Source: Osedax fenrisi
Taxonomy: Eukaryota; Annelida; Polychaeta; Sabellida; Siboglinidae
Length of the DNA: 64,000 nucleotides
Reading direction: 5' to 3'
Assembly: GCA_964019155.1 (NCBI GenBank)
Contig: OZ025245.1
Coordinates: forward strand, 3,506,238-3,570,237
The position numbers and the translations under genes were made by a program. Positions 12,310-26,200 of the stretch are shown one piece after another. Positions within the stretch are counted from its first letter, which is position 1. Each line of letters begins with the position of its first letter. The notes beneath the pieces are model-generated. The model did no database searches and was not told the origin of the DNA. It worked only from the letters and a program-made list of their open reading frames with translations.

Positions 12310-12573
12310 TCAGCATTCTAGATCTTCTTTGCCTTTTATAGTTATCTTTTTTTCATTTTCCGTTCTTTCAAAGGTTTCTTCTTTAAATGAGTTAAATATT
12401 TCTACTCCGTCTGGACCTATAATATTTAGGAATATTGCTACCTTGACTTTATCCTTATTTTCTTCCAGCTCTGCTGCACATTCATATATTTCAAAGGCTT
12501 GAATCCATCTCTTCCATTCTATAGCACTGGTATTATCTGTATTTAATTTCTCGGGTATTCTGTACTCTGACAT
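12310..12573 (-). pseudogene. Gag N-terminus of gypsy-type element, fragment
   Basis: 87 codons from an ATG. The pattern Pro-Glu-Lys-Leu-Asn, Glu-Trp-Lys-Arg-Trp, Phe-Glu-Ile-Tyr, then Lys-Val-Ala-Ile-Phe-Leu-Asn-Ile-Ile-Gly is that of the N-terminal Gag of invertebrate Ty3/gypsy elements. It stops at TGA within a few codons of where the integrase tail begins, so gag and pol ends have been brought together by a deletion near 12312-12322. Confidence 0.8.
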
Positions 12574-12948
12574 CTCTCCTTACAATAATTAACAATATAA
12601 TATATAATAATTATAATAATTCGCAATATAATATATAATAATTATAATAATTCGCAATATAATATATAATAATTATAATATTAATTTTTAATAATATTCT
12701 CCGTATATAATTATATAGGAATATAATATAATCATATTATATTATACTATAGAATATGTAATAATATGTAATAACTAAATATAAACTACATATATATAAT
12801 ATAATCACTAATTTAAAAAATATCTAGATGTTCTATATATTAAATAAATTCACTAATTTATAAAATATCTAGGTTTCTATAGAAATAAATAAATTCACTG
12901 ATTTATAAAGTATCTAGGTTTTCTATAGAAATAAAAATAAAAATCTTA
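12574..12948 (-). repeat. Leader of the gypsy-type remnant with two small tandem repeats
   Basis: Two minisatellites are visible: about three copies of a ~32-bp unit containing CAATATAATATATAATAATT (12590-12682), and three copies of a ~45-bp unit containing ATTCACT(A/G)ATTTA...TATCTAGRT (about 12806-12940). No LTR or primer-binding site was found before the satellite resumes. Confidence 0.7.
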
Positions 12949-13341
12949 AGTTTAGTATACTTTTTTTTTGTTTAATTTTTTTTTCAAATTAATTTTAATC
13001 TTTTATAAAAAATATATTTGTTCTTAATTATATATTTTTTATCATATGTGTACTCTGGGGTACCCCTTTTTATTTAAGTTTTATTTAAGTTTTATTTATT
13101 TTATTTTAATAAATTATCCAATATATATAAATAATTACGGTATTAATAATTTATTAATAATTTGTATAGTATATAAGTTATTATATTTAAAAACAGAATT
13201 ACAATTTTAGTATATATAAAAAAATTATTTATTTATAATTTTTATTCTTAACCTTTATTTTTTATTTTACTTTCAAAATTTATTATACATACATTAAATA
13301 CATATTATCTTATATAAGCATATGAATACATGAAATATTTG

Positions 13342-16300
13342 GAATGTGACACTTATACTGTTGATTTGTGGCACTGGATTGATATGGCTCCCTTAATAAA
13401 TATGTCCGTATATAGTTGGCAGGAATGTTACAACATTGTATGTCTCACTATAGATTGGCAGATTTGTTATTGTTAATGTTCCATTAACTGTGCGCCTACG
13501 GGTATGCCTAGTCCTCATGTCTACGTATCATTTGTCACCACTTCTATTATTCCAGGATTCGATACAACATATTTGCTAATTAAGTTTAGTATACTTTTTT
13601 TTTGTTTAATTTTTTTTTCAAATTAATTTTAATCTTTTATAAAAAATATATTTGTTCTTAATTATATATTTTTTTATCATATGTGTACTCTGGGGTACCC
13701 CTTTTTATTTAAGTTTTATTTATTTTATTTTAATAAATTATCCAATATATATAAATAATTACGGTATTAATAATTTATTAATAATTTGTATAGTATATAA
13801 GTTATTATATTTAAAAACAGAATTACAATTTTAGTATTTATAAAAAAATTATTTATTTATAATTTTTATTCTTAACCTTTATTTTTTATTTTACTTTCAA
13901 AATTTATTATACATACATTAAATACATATTATCTTATATAAGCATATGAATACATGAAATATTTTGAATGTGACACTTATACTGTTGATTTGTGGCACTG
14001 GATTGATATGGCTCCCTTAATAAATATGTCCGTATATAGTTGGCAGGAATGTTACAACATTGTATGTCTCACTATAGATTGGCAGATTTGTTATTGTTGA
14101 TGTTCCATTAACTGTGCGCCTACGGGTATGCCTAGTCCTCATGTCTACGTATCATTTGTCACCACTTCTATTATTCCAGGATTCGATACAACATATTTGC
14201 TAATTAAGTTTAGTATACTTTTTTTTTGTTTAATTTTTTTTTCAAATTCATTTTAATCTTTTATAAAAAATATATTTGTTCTTAATTATATATTTTGTTA
14301 TCATATGTGTACTCTGGGGTACCCCTTTTTATTTAAGTTTTATTTAAGTTTTATTTATTTTATTTTAATAAATTATCCAATATATAAATAATTACGGTAT
14401 TAATAATTTATTAATAATTTGTATAGTATATAAGTTATTATATTTAAAAACAGAATTACAATTTTAGTATTTATAAAAAAATTATTTATTTATAATTTTT
14501 ATTCTTAACCTTTATTTTTTATTTTACTTTCAAAATTTATTATACATACATTAAATACATATTATCTTATATAAGCATATGAATACATGAAATATTTGGA
14601 ATGTGACACTTATACTGTTGATTTGTGGCACTGGATTGATATGGCTCCCTTAATAAATATGTCCGTATATAGTTGGCAGGAATGTTACAACATTGTATGT
14701 CTCACTATAGATTGGCAGATTTGTTATTGTTGATGTTCCATTAACTGTGCGCCTACGGGTATGCCTAGTCCTCATGTCTACGTATCATTTGTCACCACTT
14801 CTATTATTCCAGGATTCGATACAACATATTTGCTAATTAAGTTTAGTATACTTTTTTTTTGTTTAATTTTTTTTTCAAATTAATTTTAATCTTTTATAAA
14901 AAATATATTTGTTCTTAATTATATATTTTTTTATCATATGTGTACTCTGGGGTACCCCTTTTTATTTAAGTTTTATTTATTTTATTTTAATAAATTATCC
15001 AATATATATAAATAATTACGGTATTAATAATTTATTAATAATTTGTATAGTATATAAGTTATTATATTTAAAAACAGAATTACAATTTTAGTATTTATAA
15101 AAAAATTATTTATTTATAATTTTTATTCTTAACCTTTATTTTTTATTTTACTTTCAAAATTTATTATACATACATTAAATACATATTATCTTATATAAGC
15201 ATATGAATACATGAAATATTTGGAATGTGACACTTATACTATTGATTTGTGGCACTGGATTGATATGGCTCCCTTAATAAATATGTCCGTATATAGTTGG
15301 CAGGAATGTTACAACATTGTATGTCTCACTATAGATTGGCAGATTTGTTATTGTTGATGTTCCATTAACTGTGCGCCTACGGGTATGCCTAGTCCATATG
15401 TCTACGTATCATTTGTCACCACTTCTATTATTCCAGGATTCGATACAACATATTTTCTAATTAAGTTTAGTAGATGTATACTTTTTTTTTGTTTAATTTT
15501 TTTTTCAAATTAATTTTAATCTTTTATAAAAAATATATTTGTTCTTAATTATATATTTTTTTTATCATATGTGTACTCTGGGGTACCCCTTTTTATTTAA
15601 GTTTTATTTAAGTTTTATTTATTTTATTTTAATAAATTATCCAATATATATAAATAATTACGGTATTAATAATTTATTAATAATTTTTATATGATATAAG
15701 TTATTATATTTAAAAACAGAATTATAATTTTAGTATTTATAAAAAAATTATTTATTTATAATTTTTATTCTTAACCTTTATTTTTTATTTTACTTTCAAA
15801 ATGTATTATACATACATTAAATACATATTATCTTATATAAGCATATGAATACATGAAATATTTGGAATGTGACACTTATACTGTTGATTTGTGGCACTGG
15901 ATTGATATGGCTCCCTTAATAAATATGTCCGTATATAGTTGGCAGGAATGTTACAACATTGTATGTCTCACTATAGATTGGCAGATTTGTTATTGTTGAT
16001 GTTCCATTAACTGTGCGCCTACGGGTATGCCTAGTCCTCATGTCTACGTATCATTTGTCACCACTTCTATTATTCCAGGATTCGATACAACATATTTGCT
16101 AATTAAGTTTAGTATACTTTTTTTTTGTTTAATTTTTTTTTCAAATTCATTTTAATCTTTTATAAAAAATATATTTGTTCTTAATTATATATTTTTTATC
16201 ATATGTGTACTCTGGGGTACCCCTTTTTATTTAAGTTTTATTTATTTTATTTTAATAAATTATCCAATATATATAAATAATCACGGTATTAATAATTTAT

Positions 16301-17128
16301 TAATAATTTGTATAGTATATAAGTTATTATATTTAAAAACATAATTACAATTTTAGTATTTATAAAAAAATTATTTATTTATAATTTTTATTCTTAACCT
16401 TTATTTTTTATTTTACTTTCAAAATTTATTATACATACATTAAATACATATTATCTTATATAAGCATATGAATACATGAAATATTTGGAATGTGACACTT
16501 ATACTGTTGATTTGTGGCACTGGATTGATATGGCTCCCTTAATAAATATGTCCGTATATAGTTGGCAGGAATGTTACAACATTGTATGTCTCACTATAGA
16601 TTGGCAGATTTGTTATTGTTGATGTTCCATTAACTGTGCGCCTACGGGTATGCCTAGTCCTCATGTCTACGTATCATTTGTCACCACTTCTATTATTCCA
16701 GGATTCGATACAACATATTTGCTAATTAAGTTTAGTAGATGTATACTTTTTTTTTGTTTAATTTTTTTTTTAAATTAATTTTAATCTTTTATAAAAAATA
16801 TATTTGTTCTTAATTATATATTTTTTATCATATGTGTACTCTGGGGTACCCCTTTTTATTTAAGTTTTATTTAAGTTTTATTTATTTTATTTTAATAAAT
16901 TATCCAATATATATAAATAATTACGGTATTAATAATTTATTAATAATTTGTATAGTATATAAGTTATTATATTTAAAAACAGAATTACAATTTTAGTATT
17001 TATAAAAAAATTATTTATTTATAATTTTTATTCTTAACCTTTATTTTTTATTTTACTTTCAAAATTTATTATACATACATTAAATACATATTATCTTATA
17101 TAAGCATATGAATACATGACATATTTGG
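13342..17128 (+). repeat. Satellite block A, first copy
   Basis: Monomers here share private variants with 38115-42536, 24773 bp (39 monomers) downstream. These include TAGTATATATAAA near 13209, TTGTTAATGTTCC near 13473, ATTTTGAATG at 13961, TATTTTGTTATC near 14292 and TAGTCCATATG near 15388. The ladder of monomer lengths also matches (624, 633, 624, 642). Confidence 0.85.
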
Positions 17129-20100
17129 AATGTGACACTTATACTATTGATTTGTGGCACTGGATTGATATGGCTCCCTTAATAAATATGTCCGTATATA
17201 GTTGGCAGGAATGTTACAACATTGTATGTCTCACTATAGATTGGCAGATTTGTTATTGTTGATGTTCCATTAACTGTGCGCCTACGGGTATGCCTAGTCC
17301 TCATGTCTACGTATCATTTGTCACCACTTCTATTATTCCAGGATTCGATACAACATAATTGCTAATTAAGTTTAGTATACTTTTTTTTTATTTAATTTTT
17401 TTTTCAAATTAATTTTAATCTTTTATACAAAATATATTTGTTCTTAATTATATATTTTTTTATCATATGTGTACTCTGGGGTACCCCTTTTTATTTAAGT
17501 TTTATTTATTTTATTTTAATAAATTATCCAATATATATAAATAATTACGGTATTAATAATTTATTAATAATTTGTATAGTATATAAGTTATTATATTTAA
17601 AAACAGAATTACAATTTTAGTATTTATAAAAAAATTATTTATTTATAATTTTTATTCTTAACCTTTATTTTTTATTTTACTTTCAAAATTTATTATACAT
17701 ACATTAAATACATATTATCTTATATAAGCATATGAATACATGAAATATTTGGAATGTGACACTTATACTGTTGATTTGTGGCACTGGATTGATATGGCTC
17801 CCTTAATAAATATGTCCGTATATAGTTGGCAGGAATGTTACAACATTGTATGTCTCACTATAGATTGGCAGATTTGTTATTGTTGATGTTCCATTAACTG
17901 TGCGCCTACGGGTATGCCTAGTCCTCATGTCTACGTATCATTTGTCACCACTTCTATTATTCCAGGATTCGATACAACATATTTTCTAATTAAGTTTAGT
18001 AGATGTATACTTTTTTTTTGTTTAATTTTTTTTTCAAATTAATTTTAATCTTTTATAAAAAATATATTTGTTCTTAATTATATATTTTTTTTATCATATG
18101 TGTACTCTGGGGTACCCCTTTTTATTTAATTTTTATTTAAGTTTTATTTATTTTATTTTAATAAATTATCCAATATATAAATAATTACGGTATTAATAAT
18201 TTATTAATAATTTGTATAGTATATAAGTTATTATATTTAAAAACAGAATTACAATTTTAGTATTTATAAAAAAATTATTTATTTATAATTTTTATTCTTA
18301 ACCTTTATTTTTTATTTTACTTTCAAAATTTATTATACATACATTAAATACATATTATCTTATATAAGCATATGAATACATGAAATATTTGGAATGTGAC
18401 ACTTATACTGTTGATTTGTGGCACTGGATTGATATGGCTCCCTTAATAAATATGTCCGTATATAGTTGGCAGGAATGTTACAACATTGTATGTCTCACTA
18501 TAGATTGGCAGATGTGTTATTGTTGATGTTCCATTAACTGTGCGCCTACGGGTATGCCTAGTCCTCATGTCTACGTATCATTTGTCACCACTTCTATTAT
18601 TCCAGGATTCGATACAACATATTTGCTAATTAAGTTTAGTAGATGTATACTTTTTTTTTGTTTAATTTTTTTTTCAAATTAATTTTAATCTTTTATAAAA
18701 AATATATTTGTTCTTAATTATATATTTTTTTTATCATATGTGTACTCTGGGGTACCCCTTTTTATTTAATTTTTATTTAAGTTTTATTTATTTTATTTTA
18801 ATAAATTATCCAATATATAAATAATTACGGTATTAATAATTTATTAATAATTTGTATAGTATATAAGTTATTATATTTAAAAACAGAATTACAATTTTAG
18901 TATTTATAAAAAAATTATTTATTTATAATTTTTATTCTTAACCTTTATTTTTTATTTTACTTTCAAAATTTATTATACATACATTAAATACATATTATCT
19001 TATATAAGCATATGAATACATGAAATATTTGGAATGTGACACTTATACTGTTGATTTGTGGCACTGGATTGATATGGCTCCCTTAATAAATATGTCCGTA
19101 TATAGTTGGCAGGAATGTTACAACATTGTATGTCTCACTATAGATTGGCAGATGTGTTATTGTTGATGTTCCATTAACTGTGCGCCTACGGGTATGCCTA
19201 GTCCTCATGTCTACGTATCATTTGTCACCACTTCTATTATTCCAGGATTCGATACAACATATTTGCTAATTAAGTTTAGTAGATGTATACTTTTTTTTTG
19301 TTTAATTTTTTTTTCAAATTAATTTTAATCTTTTATAAAAAATATATTTGTTCTTAATTATATATTTTTTATCATATGTGTACTCTGGGGTACCCCTTTT
19401 TATTTAAGTTTTATTTAAGTTTTATTTATTTTATTTTAATAAATTATCCAATATATAAATAATTACGGTATTAATAATTTATTATTAATTTGTATAGTAT
19501 ATAAGTTATTATATTTAAAAACAGAATTACAATTTTAGTATTTATAAAAAAATTATTTATTTATAATTTTTATTCTTAACCTTTATTTTTTATTTTACTT
19601 TCAAAAATTATTATACATACATTAAATACATATTATCTTATATAAGCATATGAATACATGAAATATTTGGAATGTGACACTTATACTGTTGATTTGTGGC
19701 ACTGGATTGATATGGTTCCCTTAATAAATATGTCCGTATATAGTTGGCAGGAATGTTACAACATTGTATGTCTCACTATAGATTGGCAGATTTGTTATTG
19801 TTGATGTTCCATTAACTGTGCGCCTACGGGTATGCCTAGTCCTCATGTCTACGTATCATTTGTCACCACTTCTATTATTCCAGGATTCGATACAACATAT
19901 TTGCTAATTAAGTTTAGTATACTTTTTTTTTGTTTAATTTTTTTTTCAAATTAATTTTAATCTTTTATAAAAAATATATTTGTTCTTAATTATATATTTT
20001 TTTATCATATGTGTACTCTGGGGTACCCCTTTTTATTTAAGTTTTATTTATTTTATTTTAATAAATTATCCAATATATATAAATAATTACGGTATTAATA

Positions 20101-20293
20101 ATTTATTAATAATTTGTATAGTATATAAGTTATTATATTTAAAAACAGAATTACAATTTTAGTATTTATAAAAAAATTATTTATTTATAATTTTTATTCT
20201 TAACCTTTATTTTTTATTTTACTTTCAAAATTTATTATACATACATTAAATACATATTATCTTATATAAGCATATGAATACATGAAATATTTG

Positions 20294-23200
20294 GAATGTG
20301 ACACTTATACTATTGATTTGTGGCACTGGATTGATATGGCTCCCTTAATAAATATGTCCGTATATAGTTGGCAGGAATGTTACAACATTGTATGTCTCAC
20401 TATAGATTGGCAGATTTGTTATTGTTGATGTTCCATTAACTGTGCGCCTACGGGTATGCCTAGTCCTCATGTCTACGTATCATTTGTCACCACTTCTATT
20501 ATTCCAGGATTCGATACAACATATTTTCTAATTAAGTTTAGTAGATGTATACTTTTTTTTTGTTTAATTTTTTTTTCAAATTAATTTTAATCTTTTATAA
20601 AAAATATATTTGTTCTTAATTATATATTTTTTTTATCATATGTGTACTCTGGGGTACCCCTTTTTATTTAAGTTTTATTTAAGTTTTATTTATTTTATTT
20701 TAATAAATTATCCAATATATATAAATAATTACGGTATTAATAATTTATTAATAATTTTTATAGTATATAAGTTATTATATTTAAAAACAGAATTACAATT
20801 TTAGTATTTATAAAAAAATTATTTATTTATAATTTTTATTCTTAACCTTTATTTTGTATTTTACTTTCAAAATTTATTATACATACATTAAATACATATT
20901 ATCTTATATAAGCATATGAATACATGAAATATTTGGAATGTGACACTTATACTGTTGATTTGTGGCACTGGATTGATATGGCTCCCTTAATAAATATGTC
21001 CGTATATAGTTGGCAGGAATGTTACAACATTGTATGTCTCACTATAGATTGGCAGATTTGTTATTGTTGATGTTCCATTAACTGTGCGCCTACGGGTATG
21101 CCTAGTCCTCATGTCTACGTATCATTTGTCACCACTTCTATTATTCCAGGATTCGATACAACATATTTGCTAATTAAGTTTAGTAGATGTATACTTTTTT
21201 TTTGTTTAATTTTTTTTAAAAATTAATTTTAATCTTTTATAAAAAATATATTTGTTCTTAATTATATATTTGTTATCATATGTGTACTCTGGGGTACCCC
21301 TTTTTATTTAAGTTTTATTTAAGTTTTATTTATTTTATTTTAATAAATTATCCAATATATATAAATAATTACGGTATTAATAATTTATTAATAATTTGTA
21401 TAGTATATAAGTTATTATATTTAAAAACAGAATTACAATTTTAGTATTTATAAAAAAATTATTTATTTATAATTTTTATTCTTAACCTTTATTTTTTATT
21501 TTACTTTCAAAATTTATTATACATACATTAAATACATATTATCTTATATAAGCATATGAATACATGAAATATTTGGAATGTGACACTTATACTGTTGATT
21601 TGTGGCACTGGATTGATATGGCTCCCTTAATAAATATGTCCGTATATAGTTGGCAGGAATGTTACAACATTGTATGTCTCACTATAGATTGGCAGATTTG
21701 TTATTGTTGATGTTCCATTAACTGTGCGCCTACGGGTATGCCTAGTCCTCATGTCTACGTATCATTTGTCACCACTTCTATTATTCCAGGATTCGATACA
21801 ACATATTTGCTAATTAAGTTTAGTAGATGTATACTTTTTTTTTGTTTAATTTTTTTTTCAAATTAATTTTAATCTTTTATAAAAAATATATTTGTTCTTA
21901 ATTATATATTTTTTTATCATATGTGTACTCTGGGGTACCCCTTTTTATTTAAGTTTTATTTAAGTTTTATTTATTTTATTTTAATAAATTATCCAATATA
22001 TATAAATAATTACGGTATTAATGATTTATTAATAATTTGTATAGTATATAAGTTATTATATTTAAAAACAGAATTACAATTTTAGTATTTATAAAAAAAT
22101 TATTTATTTATAATTTTTATTCTTAACCTTTATTTTTTATTTTACTTTCAAAATTTATGATACATACATTAAATACATATTATCTTATATAAGCATATGA
22201 ATACATGAAATATTTGGAATGTGACACTTATACTGTTGATTTGTGGCACTGGATTGATATGGCTCCCTTAATAAATATGTCCGTATATAGTTGGCAGGAA
22301 TGTTACAACATTGTATGTCTCACTATAGATTGGCAGATTTGTTATTGTTGATGTTCCATTAACTGTGCGCCTACGGGTATGCCTAGTCCTCATGTCTACG
22401 TATCATTTGTCACCACTTCTATTATTCCAGGATTCGATACAACATATTTGCTAATTAAGTTTAGTAGATGTATACTTTTTTTTTGTTTAATTTTTTTTTC
22501 AAATTAATTTTAATCTATTATAAAAAATATATTTGTTCTTAATTATATATTTTTTATCATATGTGTACTCTGGGGTACCCCTTTTTATTTAAGTTTTATT
22601 TAAGTTTTATTTATTTTATTTTAATAAATTATCCAATATATAAATAATTACGGTATTAATAATTTATTAATAATTTGTATAGTATATAAGTTATTATATT
22701 TAAAAACAGAATTACAATTTTAGTATTTATAAAAAAATTATTTATTTATAATTTTTATTCTTAACCTTTATTTTTTATTTTACTTTCAAAAATTATTATA
22801 CATACATTAAATACATATTATCTTATATAAGCATATGAATACATGAAATATTTGGAATGTGACACTTATACTGTTGATTTGTGGCACTGGATTGATATGG
22901 CTCCCTTAATAAATATGTCCGTATATAGTTGGCAGGAATGTTACAACATTGTATGTCTCACTATAGATTGGCAGATTTGTTATTGTTGATGTTCCATTAA
23001 CTGTGCGCCTACGGGTATGCCTAGTCCTCATGTCTACGTATCATTTGTCACCACTTCTATTATTCCAGGATTCGATACAACATATTTGCTAATTAAGTTT
23101 AGTATACTTTTTTTTTGTTTAATTTTTTTTTCAAATTAATTTTAATCTTTTATAAAAAATATATTTGTTCTTAATTATATATTTTTTTATCATATGTGTA

Positions 23201-26200
23201 CTCTGGGGTACCCCTTTTTATTTAAGTTTTATTTATTTTATTTTAATAAATTATCCAATATATATAAATAATTACGGTATTAATAATTTATTAATAATTT
23301 GTATAGTATATAAGTTATTATATTTAAAAACAGAATTACAATTTTAGTATTTATAAAAAAATTATTTATTTATAATTTTTATTCTTAACCTTTATTTTTT
23401 ATTTTACTTTCAAAATTTATTATACATACATTAAATACATATTATCTTATATAAGCATATGAATACATGAAATATTTGGAATGTGACACTTATACTGTTG
23501 ATTTGTGGCACTGGATTGATATGGCTCCCTTAATAAATATGTCCGTATATAGTTGGCAGGAATGTTACAACATTGTATGTCTCACTATAGATTGGCAGAT
23601 TTGTTATTGTTGATGTTCCATTAACTGTGCGCCTACGGGTATGCCTAGTCCTCATGTCTACGTATCATTTGTCACCACTTCTATTATTCCAGGATTCGAT
23701 ACAACATATTTGCTAATTAAGTTTAGTAGATGTATACTTTTTTTTTGTTTAATTTTTTTTTCAAATTAATTTTAATCTTTTATAAAAAATATATTTGTTC
23801 TTAATTATATATTTTTTATCATATGTGTACTCTGGGGTACCCCTTTTTATTTAAGTTTTATTTAAGTTTTATTTATTTTATTTTAATAAATTGTCCAATA
23901 TATATAAATAATTACGGTATTAATAATTTATTAATAATTTGTATAGTATATAAGTTATTATATTTAAAAACATAATTACAATTTTAGTATTTATAAAAAA
24001 ATTATTTATTTATAATTTTTATTCTTAACCTTTATTTTTTATTTTACTTTCAAAATTTATTATACATACATTAAATACATATTATCTTATATAAGCATAT
24101 GAATACATGAAATATTTGGAATGTGACACTTATACTATTGATTTGTGGCACTGGATTGATATGGCTCCCTTAATAAATATGTCCGTATATAGTTGGCAGG
24201 AATGTTACAACATTGTATGTCTCACTATAGATTGGCAGATTTGTTATTGTTGATGTTCCATTAACTGTGCGCCTACGGGTATGCCTAGTCCTCATGTCTA
24301 CGTATCATTTGTCACCACTTCTATTATTCCAGGATTCGATACAACATATTTTCTAATTAAGTTTAGTAGATGTATACTTTTTTTTTGTTTAATTTTTTTT
24401 TCAAATTCATTTTAATCTTTTATAAAAAATATATTTGTTCTTAATTATATATTTTTTTATCATATGTGTACTCTGGGGTACCCCTTTTTATTTAAGTTTT
24501 ATTTAAGTTTTATTTATTTTATTTTAATAAATTATCCAATATATAAATAATTACGGTATTAATAATTTATTAATAATTTGTATAGTATATAAGTTATTAT
24601 ATTTAAAAACAGAATTACAATTTTAGTATTTATAAAAAAATTATTTATTTATAATTTTTATTCTTAACCTTTATTTTTTATTTTACTTTCAAAATTTATT
24701 ATACATACATTAAATACATATTATCTTATATAAGCATATGAATACATGAAATATTTGGAATGTGACACTTATACTGTTGATTTGTGGCACTGGATTGATA
24801 TGGCTCCCTTAATAAATATGTCCGTATATAGTTGGCAGGAATGTTACAACATTGTATGTCTCACTATAGATTGGCAGATTTGTTATTGTTGATGTTCCAT
24901 TAACTGTGCGCCTACGGGTATGCCTAGTCCTCATGTCTACGTATCATTTGTCACCACTTCTATTATTCCAGGATTCGATACAACATATTTGCTAATTAAG
25001 TTTAGTATACTTTTTTTTTGTTTAATTTTTTTTTCAAATTAATTTTAATCTTTTATAAAAAATATATTTGTTCTTAATTATATATTTTTTTATCATATGT
25101 GTACTCTGGGGTACCCCTTTTTATTTAAGTTTTATTTAAGTTTTATTTATTTTATTTTAATAAATTATCCAATATATATAAATAATTACGGTATTAATGA
25201 TTTATTAATAATTTGTATAGTATATAAGTTATTATATTTAAAAACAGAATTACAATTTTAGTATTTATAAAAAAATTATTTATTTATAATTTGTATTCTT
25301 AACCTTTATTTTTTATTTTACTTTCAAAATTTATGATACATACATTAAATACATATTATCTTATATAAGCATATGAATACATGAAATATTTGGAATGTGA
25401 CACTTATACTGTTGATTTGTGGCACTGGATTGATATGGCTCCCTTAATAAATATGTCCGTATATAGTTGGCAGGAATGTTACAACATTGTATGTCTCACT
25501 ATAGATTGGCAGATTTGTTATTGTTGATGTTCCATTAACTGTGCGCCTACGGGTATGCCTAGTCCTCATGTCTACGTATCATTTGTCACCACTTCTATTA
25601 TTCCAGGATTCGATACAACATATTTGCTAATTAAGTTTAGTAGATGTATACTTTTTTTTTGTTTAATTTTTTTTTCAAATTAATTTTAATCTTTTATAAA
25701 AAATATATTTGTTCTTAATTATATATTTTTTATCATATGTGTACTCTGGGGTACCCCTTTTTATTTAAGTTTTATTTAAGTTTTATTTATTTTATTTTAA
25801 TAAATTATCCAATATATAAATAATTACGGTATTAATAATTTATTAATAATTTGTATAGTATATAAGTTATTATATTTAAAAACAGAATTACAATTTTAGT
25901 ATTTATAAAAAAATTATTTATTTATAATTTTTATTCTTAACCTTTATTTTTTATTTTACTTTCAAAAATTATTATACATACATTAAATACATATTATCTT
26001 ATATAAGCATATGAATACATGACATATTTGGAATGTGACACTTATACTGTTGATTTGTGGCACTGGATTGATATGGCTCCCTTAATAAATATGTCCGTAT
26101 ATAGTTGGTAGGAATGTTACAACATTGTATGTCTCACTATAGATTGGCAGATTTGTTATTGTTGATGTTCCATTAACTGTGCGCCTACGGGTATGCCTAG

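Larger units (their letters stand above)
11656..12948 (-). mobile_element. Internally deleted Ty3/gypsy-type LTR retrotransposon inside the satellite
   Basis: On the minus strand the order is 5' leader, a gag start, the extreme C-terminus of pol, a polypurine tract and a 3' LTR. Most of gag, plus protease, reverse transcriptase, RNase H and the integrase core, are absent. The left boundary is sharp: satellite GATATGGCTCC is followed by TGTAATAACTGCC. The array resumes at AAGTTTAGTATAC (12949) with about 240 bp of monomer missing, so the insertion or later loss removed satellite sequence. No 5' LTR was found, so this copy cannot be autonomous. Confidence 0.85.
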
